Positions 45,988 to 55,290 are shown, counted from the first letter of the stretch. The stretch is DNA of 64,000 bases from Bdellovibrionales bacterium (GCA_016713585.1 JADJOV010000001.1:496001-560000), one strand, 5' to 3'. A program made the numbers and translations. Notes: generated by a model from the letters alone, not told the origin.

Positions 45988-46006
45988 AGGGCCTTTGCGG
46001 GTCTGG

Positions 46007-47290
46007 TCGGACTGTATTGTGGTTCGATGTTTGCACACAAGCCAAAACAAGCTATAGCTTGCTTCGATGGACCATCGAAATTGCTCCCAATTTTGGGCCC
46101 ATCGTTCAACCTTTGCTCAGACCAGTGAATAATGTCGTCGAATTCTGACTGCAGCGAGGTAAAGTGAAAAACCGATTCAATCTCAAGAGCCTATCGAATC
46201 CCTTAAGAGGATTCATATTTGGGCTTTCTAGCTTATTTTTTGTCATGGAAGTCTTGGCTGCGGATCGTTTGCTGATATTTCATCAAAACCCTAAATTTCA
46301 AGCTTTCCATGAGTGGGGACGTCAGACAATGAAGGAGCATGAACGGAGTATTCTGGCACAACCTGACCGAGGATTCAATTCAGTTCACTTCAATTCGATT
46401 CAAAATGGTGAAGGTGGGGATCAGCTAGGCTGTCAGAATTTTTTTAAATCCCTTAAAGACAAAAAGACAATAAAAATCGGCATTTTTTTCGGCTATGTAA
46501 ATGAAAAGAATTTTGCACTAGACGGAATACTTGCCTCAACACTCGAGAAGTATTTAACTTCTCCCTGCCTAACCTCAGAAATGAACTTTGTCTGTGGCTT
46601 TTCCAAGATTGCCGCTGATCAAAGTAAATACTCAAAAAATGTAACTTGGACTGATCAAACTCAACGAAAGGTTGAGGTTGATCTTCAATTTCCGGCATTG
46701 ACTATCAGTGATTTAGAAAATCGAAAGCTCTTGTCCGCTCAAAATACGAATAGTGAAAATGTAAGACAAAACTTTTTTACGGCATTGAAAACCTTGGACG
46801 TTGTCATTTATGATGGCCACGCTCGTTATGGATGGGGTCCTGATTTTTTCCTGAGAAAATGTTAAATAGGTTAGAGAGTGATGATAAATTTTATCAGAAG
46901 AACTTGAAAGGAATCAAAGATCTTGTCAATGCCTTAGACGCCAGAACAGATGGTCCACTTCCATTTCTAGTGCTGAATAGTTGTCTGTCTGAACAATACA
47001 TGCATGACTATCTGCAAAAAAGTCAAAAACCACCCCTTCTGGCCATTGTTAACGACAGCTTGACGACTGCCAAATTGGGGTTTCCGATTTATCCAGAAGT
47101 ACTAAATATATTCCTTCGCGGACAGTGTCCTTTCGACACCCCCTTGGTTCCCCACTTTCTCTTGAAAAAATATGTTTATTGAGTGAGCAGTCAGAGAAAT
47201 CCCGGTTCTGTTGTATTAATTAATATCGATGCGAAATAAGCAAATTTGGGACTCGGAATTCAGATTTTATTATGCGGCAAATGAATAGAA
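46007..47290 (+). repeat. First copy of a 1.28-kb tandem duplication
   Basis: The unit starts in the region before the caspase-like gene ('TTGTGGTTCGAT') and ends in the adjacent IS6 end. It recurs at 47562-48840 with about 80 percent identity by eye. The IS end is inside the unit, so the IS was there before the duplication or took part in it. Confidence 0.8.
46164..47182 (+). CDS. Secreted caspase-like (clan CD) cysteine protease candidate, copy A, one frameshift
   Basis: It has a signal peptide ending 'FFVMEVLAAD'. The pattern of clan CD peptidases is a hydrophobic strand ending in His-Gly and later a strand ending in Cys. Here these are 'DVVIYDGHARYGWG' and 'FLVLNSCLSEQ'. The usual Gly after His is Ala in this copy. 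One missing T in the run 46844-46849 breaks the frame between the two; copy B keeps seven T at the same place. The GTG start has GCGAGG upstream. Protease function is a motif-level inference without known relatives. Confidence 0.6.
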
Positions 47291-47531
47291 TTTATCAGCA
47301 GGACTGAGAGAAGAAGTTTTTCTTGATGTTTTGAGCTGACCCTTTTTAATCATACTCACAAGTTCGATCCCACCAAGGACAACTCTTGCTGACCAGAAGG
47401 ATTTAAAGCCAAGCATGGGCCTGGTTCGACATTTAATATTTCGGTGATCTTGCTCGATAATGTTGTTCAGGTATTTGGATTGGCGAATTTCAATGCAAGC
47501 AAAATTTTGACCATTGTAAGCTTTGATGCCA
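47204..47531 (-). mobile_element. Truncated IS6-family element, 3' part
   Basis: The inverted repeat GGTTCTGTTGTATTAATT is at the left edge (47204). The minus strand codes the C-terminal 80 residues of the transposase ('MLGFKSFWSARVVLAGIELVSMIKKGQ' equivalent) with small differences. N-terminal part and second end are missing. Confidence 0.8.
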
Positions 47532-47561
47532 ATTCACTTTATGAAATTGATCTGGCTGGAC

Positions 47562-48840
47562 TGTGTTGTGGTTCGATATTTGCTAACAAGTCAATAGAGG
47601 CAATAGCCTGATTCGATGGACCATCCAGATTGTTGGCAATTTTTGGCCCATCGTTCAACATTTGTTCTGACAAGCAAGTAATGTTGTCGAATTTTAACTG
47701 AAGCGAGGAAAAGTGAAAGTCCACTTCAAGCTCAAGAACCTAGTGAATCCTTTAAAGTGTTTCATGTTTGGGCTTTTTAGCTTATTTTTTATCATGGAAG
47801 TCTCGGCTGAGGATCGTCTTCAGATTTACCATCAAATTCCCAAAATTCAAGCTTTCCAGAATTGGGCAATTCAGAAAATGAAGGCGCATGAACGGGATAT
47901 TCTGGGGCGAACTGACCGCGGATTCAATTCAGTTCACTTCAATTCGATTCAGAATGGTGAAGGTGGGGATCAGGTTTCCTGTCAGAATTTTTTTAGAGCC
48001 TTCAAAGACAAACAGACAATAAAAATCGGCATCTTTTTTGGCTATATGAATAAAAAGGAATTTGCAGTGGACCCAATATTTGCCTCAACAGTCGAGAAGT
48101 ATTTAACTTCGCCGTGTCTCACCACAGAAATGAGCTTTGTCTGTGGTTTTTCGAAGATTGCTGCTGATCAAAGTAGATATTTAAAAAATGTCACCTGGAC
48201 CGATCAAACTCGACGAATGGTTGAGATTGATCTTCATTTTTCGGCATTAACTATCCTTGATCATGAAAATCGAAAAATCTTGTTCGCTCAAAATGAGAAT
48301 AGCGAAATTGTGAGACAAACATTTATGAGGGCATTAAATACCCTGGACGTTGTTATTTATGATGGCCACGGTCGTTATGGTGGGGGACCTGATTTTTTTC
48401 CTGAAAAAATGCTAAATGAAAAAGTTGGTGACAAGAAATTTTACAAGGAAACCCTGGGAGGAGTCACTGATCTTGTCAATGCCTTAAGCGCCAGAACAGA
48501 TGGTCCACTTCCTTTCCTAGTGCTGAATAGTTGTATGTCTAAACAACACATTCATGGTCCCCTTCAAAAAAGTAAGAAACCACCCCTTCTGGCCATTGTT
48601 AACGACAGTTTGACGACTGCCAAATTGGGGTTTCCGATTTATCCAGAAGTACTAAATACATTCCTTCGCGGACAGTGTCCTTTCGACACCCCTTTGGTTC
48701 CCACTTTCTCTTGAAAAAATATGTTCATTGAGCGAGCAGTCAGAGAAATCCCGGTTCTGTTGTATTAATTGATATCGATGCGAAATAAGCAAATTTGGGA
48801 CTCGGAATTCAGATTTTATTATGCGGCGAATGAATAGAAT
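47562..48840 (+). repeat. Second copy of the 1.28-kb tandem duplication
   Basis: Matches 46007-47290. The right edge falls inside a different IS6 deletion derivative than in copy one. The coding part has diverged more than a recent duplication would. Confidence 0.8.
47713..48714 (+). CDS. Secreted caspase-like (clan CD) cysteine protease candidate, copy B
   Basis: The 333-residue frame is open. It has a signal peptide ending 'FFIMEVSAED', His219-Gly in 'DVVIYDGHGRYGGGPDFF' and Cys274 in 'FLVLNSCMSKQ', fitting the His-Gly and Cys boxes of caspase/gingipain/CHAT-type peptidases. N-terminal 'RGFNSVHFNSIQNGEGGDQ' is conserved between copies. The end differs from copy A by one missing C (CCC instead of CCCC), which shortens it by a few residues. 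The GTG start follows GCGAGG. If secreted, it would act in the periplasm, or on prey if the cell is a predator. Confidence 0.65.
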   Translation: MKVHFKLKNLVNPLKCFMFGLFSLFFIMEVSAEDRLQIYHQIPKIQAFQNWAIQKMKAHERDILGRTDRGFNSVHFNSIQNGEGGDQVSCQNFFRAFKDKQTIKIGIFFGYMNKKEFAVDPIFASTVEKYLTSPCLTTEMSFVCGFSKIAADQSRYLKNVTWTDQTRRMVEIDLHFSALTILDHENRKILFAQNENSEIVRQTFMRALNTLDVVIYDGHGRYGGGPDFFPEKMLNEKVGDKKFYKETLGGVTDLVNALSARTDGPLPFLVLNSCMSKQHIHGPLQKSKKPPLLAIVNDSLTTAKLGFPIYPEVLNTFLRGQCPFDTPLVPTFS

Positions 48841-49094
48841 TAAACTGACACCAGAACTGACGCAAATCGAATAACCCACCTGTATATGCTTGTGTGATCT
48901 AAGAAAATACCACGCTCCTCAAGCATCTCTTCTAGATCTCTATAGCTGAGGCCATAGCGAAGCTACCAACGAACGCTCAACAAAATGATATCTTTAGGAA
49001 ATCTAAATCTTTAAATTTCATTAGACCTACTTAACACAGATAGCGTCCTGAATTGCTGCAAAATGGACTTATTTGAAATTAATGCAACAGAACC
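48753..49094 (-). mobile_element. IS6-family deletion derivative with both ends
   Basis: Both inverted ends are present (48753 and 49094). Read on the minus strand, codons with one internal stop give 'LRYGLSYRDLEEMLEERG' and 'LDHTSIYRWV', the IS6 transposase N-terminal helix-turn-helix. The catalytic DDE core is gone: the frame jumps to the 3' end at about 48840. The Trp-Tyr of the family is Trp-stop here. It cannot make transposase. Confidence 0.8.
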
Positions 49095-49164
49095 CTCTAG
49101 GCCCCTGGCAGGAAGCGGGTAGAGGCTTCGACATTCAAAATAGAAATAAAATTACAAGAAATAG

Positions 49165-49776
49165 TTAATCGACGTGTTCGCGCTCACAGTCCCCGCTGAC
49201 TCTAAATTTGTTGTCCTTATCCGCAGTAAGACGAGAGCACTTTGCCGAGCAGGAACCATTTTCAGAAATCAATATAGCGCGGTCTGGGTCATTAGAAATA
49301 ATGATCGATGCAGTACCCGTCCGATTTGGAATTCCAAGATATTTGAAAATTTTATTCGCTTTTTCATTGGGCAGCGCCTCTCGCTTGACGTCATTTATTG
49401 AAAGTAAATTTGAGCGAGAAGTGCCACAGGCGTGCGTCGTATCATTAAATTTGGATTTAAACCCCAGAAGAGTCAGTGACAGATTTCCCTTCGTCATAGC
49501 ATCTTTGCATTTCGTTGAGTATATTCTTTCAGGAGTTGACCCGTCTCCAGGACTAAAATTGTCTGAAACCACATAGGAATCCGAGGTTCCTTTAGCGAGA
49601 TCTACTATAGTGTAAGCGACAGAGCCTCCACCTTCCGGACCATGAGAAATTCTGTGAACGACGACCGCGGACCCTTGAGGATTCCAAGCAACAACTCCAT
49701 AGTCGATCGAAGCGCACATCGCAAGAGCCCGGCTTCCTATTAAGGAAAAAAGTAGAATAAAACATTTTAGCTCCAT
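49165..49776 (-). CDS. Secreted Cys-rich protein of unknown function
   Basis: A 203-residue product with a signal peptide ending 'GSRALAMCASI'. Cysteines are spread along the mature part ('STKCKDAM', 'HACGTS', 'SCSAKCSRL', 'GDCERE'), suggesting disulfide bonds in the periplasm or outside. No family was recognised. It lies between two IS6 derivatives and may be part of a moved segment. Confidence 0.55.
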   Translation of the reverse strand: MELKCFILLFSLIGSRALAMCASIDYGVVAWNPQGSAVVVHRISHGPEGGGSVAYTIVDLAKGTSDSYVVSDNFSPGDGSTPERIYSTKCKDAMTKGNLSLTLLGFKSKFNDTTHACGTSRSNLLSINDVKREALPNEKANKIFKYLGIPNRTGTASIIISNDPDRAILISENGSCSAKCSRLTADKDNKFRVSGDCEREHVD

Positions 49777-49879
49777 GCCGAAAAGCTATTCGACAATCGA
49801 ATAACCTTCAACAAATTCGACTATTGCTGAGGTGTGACACTGCAGTGAAAACTACTGATATCGAAATCACCTGAAAAAT

Positions 49880-50463
49880 CAGTTCTGTTGCATTAATTTC
49901 AAATGAGTCCAGTTTGCAGCAATTCAGGACGCTGGCGCATGGATGAGACCTATATCAAAGTGAATGGGCTGGACCGCTATTTTTATCGAGCCCTAGATAA
50001 GGAAGGGCAAACAGTAGATTTTCTTCTGACAGCACATCGGGACCAGAGTACAGCGCGCAGATTTCTGGAGAAGGCGATGAAGAATTGCGACGAACCTTCG
50101 TTGATTAATATTGATCAAAGCGGAGCCAATACTGCTGGCATCAAAGCTTACAATAGTCAAAATTTTGCATGCATTGAAATTCGCCATTGCAAATACCTGA
50201 CCAACATTCTCGAGCAAGATCACCGAAATATTAAACGTCGAACCAGGCCCATGCTTGGCTTTAAATCCTTCTGGTCAGCAAGAGTTGTCCTTGCTGGGAT
50301 CGAACTTGTAAGTATGATTAAAAAGGGTCAGTTCAAAACATCAAGAAAAACTTCTTCTCTCAGTGTTGCCGATCAATTCTATTCATTGGCCGCATAAGAA
50401 AATCTGAATTCCGAGTCCCAAATTTGCTTTTTCTGCATCCATATCAATTAATGCAACAGAACC
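49880..50463 (+). mobile_element. IS6-family deletion derivative keeping the DDE core
   Basis: Ends AGTTCTGTTGCATTAAT (49881) and ATTAATGCAACAGAACC (to 50463) are inverted repeats of the IS6 type GGTTCTGTTGCA. The left end runs only 40 bases before it joins the middle of the transposase gene, so the N-terminal HTH was lost. Confidence 0.85.
49903..50397 (+). pseudogene. IS6-family transposase, N-terminally truncated
   Basis: The 164 residues start at the strand with the first catalytic Asp ('GRWRMDETYIKVNGLDRYFYRALDKEG') and include the second in 'LINIDQSGANTAGI' and the Glu in 'NILEQDHRNIKRR'. About 65 N-terminal residues of the usual 230 are missing. The protein might still fold, but DNA recognition would be lost. 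Confidence 0.85.
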
Positions 50464-50662
50464 GAAAGCTCATGAGTCTTGTGTCTCGGTTTAATCATAA
50501 TCAGGGAAGGCTTGGATGAAGTCGTCTCCAGAGCCTTTGGGATGCTGGTGAGGTGGTCCTCGGCTTGGGATGATGAGTTTACTGTGCTTGTAGTTTGGAG
50601 CAAGGACTCCGTGAAATCGGGTGAGATGAATTCTTGGCCGAGGGACAAGGGCGGCGAGTATT

Positions 50663-50977
50663 TTACGCCGCAAGCGATTGAATGATTGCTGAAATTGTCG
50701 AAAGCTCCGGGTTGAACTCCCTTTTAGGATCCATCAAATCATAGAGCGTCCTGCGGCCGATGCCGGCCTTCTTTGCAATCTTAGATTTGTTCAAAGTCAT
50801 AAGATGAGCAGTCAGAACTTCCCGAAAAGATTCGATGTCACCCGTGCGGATGCAATCGAGAAGAGTCTCAATGACCAGCTTCGCGTCCTTTAGCTCTTTA
50901 CTTGTGAAGGGTTCGTGTGCCCTCAAGGACTTCGTCCCTGATTTTTTTCGCTTTTGTGATGTCACGACTTTGGCCAT
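50663..50977 (-). CDS. HigA-like helix-turn-helix antitoxin
   Basis: 104 residues. The C-terminal half is an XRE-type helix-turn-helix: 'LNKSKIAKKAGIGRRTLYDLMDPKREFNPELSTISAIIQSL'. Start at 50977 is chosen because GGAGGAAATAAGA lies just before it; a longer frame to 51046 lacks a site. It begins 80 bases inside the toxin gene in another frame, so toxin and antitoxin translation are coupled. It should bind and silence the toxin and repress the operon. Confidence 0.82.
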   Translation of the reverse strand: MAKVVTSQKRKKSGTKSLRAHEPFTSKELKDAKLVIETLLDCIRTGDIESFREVLTAHLMTLNKSKIAKKAGIGRRTLYDLMDPKREFNPELSTISAIIQSLAA

Positions 50978-51212
50978 TCTTATTTCCTCCGTAAAGGGCC
51001 ACCACAATGGCTGTGCCCCACATAAATGTATAGACTCTAGTTCCATTCAGCCATTTGAGTTCGATTAGGCCTTCAAATCGCTTATGATTGCCAAAATGGC
51101 CCAATGAAACCAAATCGAGCCTTGCTAAAATCAGCGTTCTTAATTTTGGCTGTTGCTCGTTCAGCCAGCCTTCAAACTCATCTGTCCTGTAAAGGTCTAA
51201 CTTCTTGCTCAC
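50898..51212 (-). CDS. HigB/RelE-type toxin (addiction-module killer protein family)
   Basis: 104 residues. 'DEFEGWLNEQQPKLRTLILARLDLVSLGHFGNHKRFEGLIELKW' and 'VALYGGNKNGQSRDITKAKKI' match the RelE-superfamily killer proteins whose genes precede an XRE antitoxin. The family usually cuts mRNA on the ribosome. GTG start. The toxin-first order is that of HigBA. Confidence 0.82.
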   Translation of the reverse strand: MSKKLDLYRTDEFEGWLNEQQPKLRTLILARLDLVSLGHFGNHKRFEGLIELKWLNGTRVYTFMWGTAIVVALYGGNKNGQSRDITKAKKIRDEVLEGTRTLHK

Positions 51213-51221
51213 ATTATCGAT

Positions 51222-51239
51222 TGTGCGCCATTCCGCACA
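51222..51239. promoter_or_regulatory. Candidate operator of the toxin-antitoxin operon
   Basis: A perfect inverted repeat TGTGCG-CCATTC-CGCACA lies ten bases upstream of the toxin start. HigA antitoxins bind such palindromes, so this is the likely autoregulatory site. Confidence 0.5.
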
Positions 51240-51839
51240 TATTTACAAGTTTAAATTTAGAGTTTGCTACCTTTTGTTATTCAGGTTACTCACAAGAAAA
51301 TAAGGCCAAAGATTTTAAGAGGTTAGATGAGCGTGTTCAACCTGAGTCCTTTCAGCCAATTTTCTGAGGAAAGTAAAGTTACTCAAGAGATAGGTAAAGT
51401 TTAAGCCCGCGAAAACTCAAGAACAATAAAAACAATAATTTATCGGGTTCGAAGAAAAAATTTCTCGTCATCAGCACAAGATCACGACTCATCAGGGAGT
51501 TGGCTACTCTGTGGCTACTTGAAAACATTCGCTGAACACGTCGACGCCATTACCTCGAAGAGGAGTCTGGCTGGGATCTTTCTAGAAAGAGTGGGGATTA
51601 TGTGGATAAACCACTTAGACATTAGGTCGGAAGCTCACTAAAAGTAGGTCGGCATTTTAAGACCTTTTTCCGAGGATCAGATCCAAAAAATTGAGAACAG
51701 AATAGGAGGTCCTTGCTCCTTCAATATGACGGTTAGGTCATCCATGACTCAGGGCCTCTAGGCCGGCCCTGAAACCCGCCGTTGGACGCTCGTCGTGAGC
51801 GTCCAAACATAAACAAACAAAAAGAGTCTGATGCTGGAA
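51240..51839. other. Non-coding stretch with two hairpins
   Basis: No gene is supported. Two inverted repeats lie at 51750-51771 (CAGGGCC/GGCCCTG) and at 51782-51806 (TTGGACGCTC-GTCGT-GAGCGTCCAA), just past the end of the HNH gene. Neither has a T-run, so they are weak terminator candidates. Confidence 0.5.
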
Positions 51840-52832
51840 TCAACATCCAGCTCTGTAACGATACTGATTGTGGAAACGGCAGAGGGTCCGGAGATTGTGA
51901 GCCTCATTCCCACCGCCGGCAAACCGAGGCTGAATATGGTCAACCTCGGTAAAATGTTTTGACCCGCAAATCTTTCCAGTCTCTGAATCCTTAAATTGAC
52001 ACCCAAGATTCGGGCTCAAAATGCTTTTCTTGACCGAGGATGGAATCGGTTTCCCAGAGATATTCTGAGTGCTTTGGCCTTTAGCTTCCGCCGCGGAATT
52101 TGACTCCGTGCTGGGGGAAGGTGACCTGTGATTCTTGACGGAAGTATTGACTCCGGTTCGCTGTTTCACATAGCGTTGAGCAAGACTCGTAATCACCTCA
52201 GCAAATGTGGCTCCGGGCAGGGCGTGGGATAGAAGCTCCTTCGCTCGGTTTAGAAATTCCATTTGCTCTTTGCTTAAGGTCAATTCAATTCGGACAGATT
52301 CATCTTTCTGAATTTTCTGCTTGAACTGAGTCTGCGGTGATAGGTTAAATTCCTTGGCCAATATCAACTCACTCTCTGGCCCGGTTTTATTCTCGAGCCT
52401 TGCAAGAAGGTCACTCTTTTCACTTGGCAAAAGCTGAGTCTTGTTTTCTTTCTTTGCAAGTCTGAGGACCTGCTGAACCTGAGACACTTGGGTTAACTTC
52501 AAGGTCCCATTTTCGATCTTGTTTCCAAGCTCTGGAACTTGCTGCATCATTCGCGCGGCATCGATTCGGCGCTGGGCACTGGCCGGAGTATAGCCGATCT
52601 CCCTAACCAAGTAGTCAAACAAACTGGAGCAGGCCATGGGAAGGTAGAGCTTTCGCAGATCGATCTCGATAATAATTTGCAATACTTGATGGGTCAGTTT
52701 GCGCTCTTCGGCCACTCGGTTTTTAAGTTCGCAATGGAGTTCTTCGTTTTTGAGCTTGGACAAGTTTTCACAGACAGATTGAAGTGATTGAGGCGCCGGA
52801 GCCACTTCGGAGGAGTTAATTTTTTGAGTCAT
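51840..52832 (-). CDS. HNH endonuclease family protein
   Basis: 330 residues. The C-terminal HNH fold is 'CQFKDSETGKICGSKHFTEVDHIQPRFAGGG.EAHNLRTLCRFHN': Cys pairs with 'DH' and 'N..H' in order. The N-terminal 200 residues are helical and charged ('EELHCELKNRVAEERKLTHQVLQIIIEID', 'PASAQRRIDAARMM') with features of DNA-binding regions. Start ATG 52832 has AAGGA. No partner gene, methylase or integrase is adjacent. A decayed relative lies at 12090-12458, so the family seems mobile or repeatedly duplicated. Confidence 0.8.
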   Translation of the reverse strand: MTQKINSSEVAPAPQSLQSVCENLSKLKNEELHCELKNRVAEERKLTHQVLQIIIEIDLRKLYLPMACSSLFDYLVREIGYTPASAQRRIDAARMMQQVPELGNKIENGTLKLTQVSQVQQVLRLAKKENKTQLLPSEKSDLLARLENKTGPESELILAKEFNLSPQTQFKQKIQKDESVRIELTLSKEQMEFLNRAKELLSHALPGATFAEVITSLAQRYVKQRTGVNTSVKNHRSPSPSTESNSAAEAKGQSTQNISGKPIPSSVKKSILSPNLGCQFKDSETGKICGSKHFTEVDHIQPRFAGGGNEAHNLRTLCRFHNQYRYRAGC

Positions 52833-53202
52833 GGTTGATTCCTTTCTGGTGGTTGAAATTTCAGAGGGAGTATAACATGGGTTTTTGGAGTGCATTTTTT
52901 AGGTTTTTGCGAATTGAAATAGTCTTTGGAAGAGACGAATAGATTGCCTACAAATTGCTAAAACGGCCCACAGTGTGGCGATCAACGATAGGAGCCGGGA
53001 CCACCGCTTTTCGTTTTTTTAGTAAGTCAGGGGCCGTCTGGTGAAAGAAAAAAAGTCGTCAACGGCTAAGTTCATGACAAAGAGCATGATAAGCAAAATA
53101 TTAATATTAATCTAAATGTAACTGGCGAGCCTTCGACGGGCAGATAGTCAAATTGATAGATAAACTCCAATCAAATTAAACCTGTATCCCCACCAATTCC
53201 AG

Positions 53203-54673
53203 GTGCGCCATGACAAGGGCATCAGATCTTACGGGTGAAAGTCCCGTCAGCAAAGGAGGAGCAATCTATGCTGTAGCAAACATTGAGTGACCAGGCCCGG
53301 CGACGGGTAACACTAAGCGTATGGAGCGAACCATGCAGGCCAAAATGCGTAAGCGTGAAGTGACTGAGCTTCGACAGTGGGGTTTTTCCTTTTGGGGGTG
53401 TGGGGCGGGTTTTGGGGGGGGGGGGTGGGGCCCCTGCGGGGGGGGGGCAGAGTGGCGGAGCCTTAGAACTTGGCATGTGTGGAGAGATCTGAAAGTCAAC
53501 ATGGGAGATCTTGATATTTCAACCGGAGGTTGTAAGGTGTCGGGCAAAGGATGAAACCGAAGTCGATACTTATGAATATTAAGAAGTCTGAGGGCGCCGT
53601 AGTATCGTAGAAGCGAGTAATGATCGTGGAGAGAAGGGCCCCAGTAACTAACAAACGAAAAGGGGAAACAGGATGGAATCCACACAGCAAAGGGATCAGC
53701 AAATCCTGCGAACAAAACTGGAACGTGTAATGCAAAGATCAAAGTAGGATGGTCGTGCTAAGTTCAACAACCTTGGACATATCATCGATACAAAACTGCT
53801 GAGGCAATGTTTTCAGGATCTTGATGGAAGCAAGGCTGTAGGCATTGATAAAGTGACAAAGGAGGATTACGGAAAGAAATTGAATGAAAATCTTCAGGAT
53901 CTTCTATTGAGAATACGGAGAGGGGCCTACCATCCAAAAGCATCAAGGATTGTAGAAATCCCAAAAGCTGATGGAAGTCTGCGTCCACTCGCGATCTCGT
54001 GCACTGAGGACAAAATAGTGCAAGCGGCAGCTAAGAGAATCATAGAAAGCATCTATGAACCACTTTTTACAAACGACTCGCATGGTTTTCGTCCTAAGCG
54101 AGGATGCCACACAGCACTTATTGCCCTCAGGAAAGCACTAATGAATAGCACCTGTGGAGCTGTCTTAGAGATTGATCTCAAGAAATTCTTCAATACAATT
54201 CCACATGCTCACCTAGAGATGATGATGCGTCATAAAATCAAAGACGAGAAGTTTCTATATCTGCTACTGAAACTTCTAAAGGCGCCAACTTTAGACAACG
54301 ATGGAAAGATTGTTTCTAATGAAATTGGAAGTCCTCAGAGGTCTTTACCTTCTGATCTGTGCGAGAGGCTGAAAACTTTAAGCAAGAGCTTGTCACTCGA
54401 CTGGAGAAATTCGGAATATCTCTGCACGAAGGTAAAACGAAAGTCATTATAAGTGGCAGAGCAAATGCGGAACAAATGTCTCGGCGGAAACAAAATATGC
54501 GCACTTGTCCCACGCGTTTCAGGAAGAAAATAGCTTTGATCAAAGACTTCATCAAAGGAAATCGTCATGACAAGAATCTCATTCTCAGGGTGAAAGCTAC
54601 CTACAAAAGAAGAGTCTGGCTGACTATATTTGCGGCGATCAGTATGCCGATTTTTGGCAAGACAGCCCAGTAA
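53203..54673 (+). mobile_element. Degenerate group II intron
   Basis: The start GTGCGCC and the following 'GGGTGAAAGTCCCGTC..GCAAAGGAGGAGCAATCTATGC' and 'GGTAACACTAAGCG..GAGCGAACCATGCAGGC' have the features of bacterial group II intron domain I. A reverse transcriptase-related gene follows. No clear domain V was found near the 3' end, which is only approximate. G12 and G10 runs at 53414-53447 disturb the left part. Confidence 0.75.
53673..54673 (+). pseudogene. Group II intron reverse transcriptase, nonsense codon and deletion
   Basis: From ATG 53673 the frame reads 24 codons and meets a TAG (53745), after which the same frame gives 'AVGIDKVTKEDYG', 'PKADGSLRPLAISCTEDKIVQAA', 'NDSHGFRPKRGCHTAL' and 'VLEIDLKKFFNTIPH' (first catalytic Asp of the RT). 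After 'NEIGSPQ' (near 54339) the normal G-S and the YADD core are missing. Another frame from about 54359 continues after YADD with 'FKQELVTRLEKFGISLHEGKTKVI' and 'SGRANAEQ'. So about 80-90 residues including the catalytic centre are lost. Confidence 0.85.
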
Positions 54674-54828
54674 GCCTCATAACTATAAAATGCTCGAAGC
54701 CAACACATAGATGGAATTATCGTGTCGACCCAACTGGGTTGGGCCTGGCCAATCTTTTGCATCAGCAATAAGTCATCTAGTTAAGATCCAATAAGACAAC
54801 TGAAAATAATATTTTTAAAGGAGATTAT

Positions 54829-55290
54829 ATGAAATTTTATGTTGGCACCATCATCTTGTGTTCTATGTTTGCAGTTGGAGCACATGCTGAGTGTTTAGAT
54901 AAAACAATTTCCATCACCAAGGCCCTTGGTATGTTTGATAACTCTAGAAATAGATCTGACCTTGATGGAAAACTATGCTTCCAGAGTTTGACAAAGTCAG
55001 AAATTGAAGTATCTATCATGCAACCCTATATTCTCATTGGAGATAAACAGGTCGGAATTGATGGGTTAGATAAGACTTTGATTGGCGAATATTGTAAATT
55101 ATTAGGATACCCAACACTTAAGGAGACCACTCAAGACCCCCGTCGATCGGCTGAGGACGACCTTGGCGGTCTTGGTTTTGTTGCTTCCCTCTTCCGGCTA
55201 AGAGACGTTGTTGATATTCGCGGTTCGAGAATCATACTTGATGCGACTGATGGCTCTTTAATTCAGTCAGCGATCTGTACCCTCAACTAG
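54829..55290 (+). CDS. Small secreted protein of unknown function
   Basis: 153 residues with a signal peptide ending 'VGAHAECLD'. The mature protein contains four Cys, probably in two disulfides. AAAGGAG lies before the ATG. It follows the intron remnant and is not part of a clear operon. A short GTCGAG repeat lies after its stop. Confidence 0.6.
   Translation: MKFYVGTIILCSMFAVGAHAECLDKTISITKALGMFDNSRNRSDLDGKLCFQSLTKSEIEVSIMQPYILIGDKQVGIDGLDKTLIGEYCKLLGYPTLKETTQDPRRSAEDDLGGLGFVASLFRLRDVVDIRGSRIILDATDGSLIQSAICTLN

Noticed and set aside
51104..51367. Plus-strand 87-codon frame across the toxin promoter
   Set aside because: It is antisense to the toxin gene and runs through the palindrome; no start signal.
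36480..53045. Similar short string AGGGGCCGTCTG at about 36490 and 53030
   Set aside because: Twelve bases with weak flanking similarity could arise by chance; no clear element border at either site.
53222..53742. Minus-strand Pro- and Leu-rich frames in the intron region
   Set aside because: They result from G-runs on the other strand and a structured RNA; no protein family fits.
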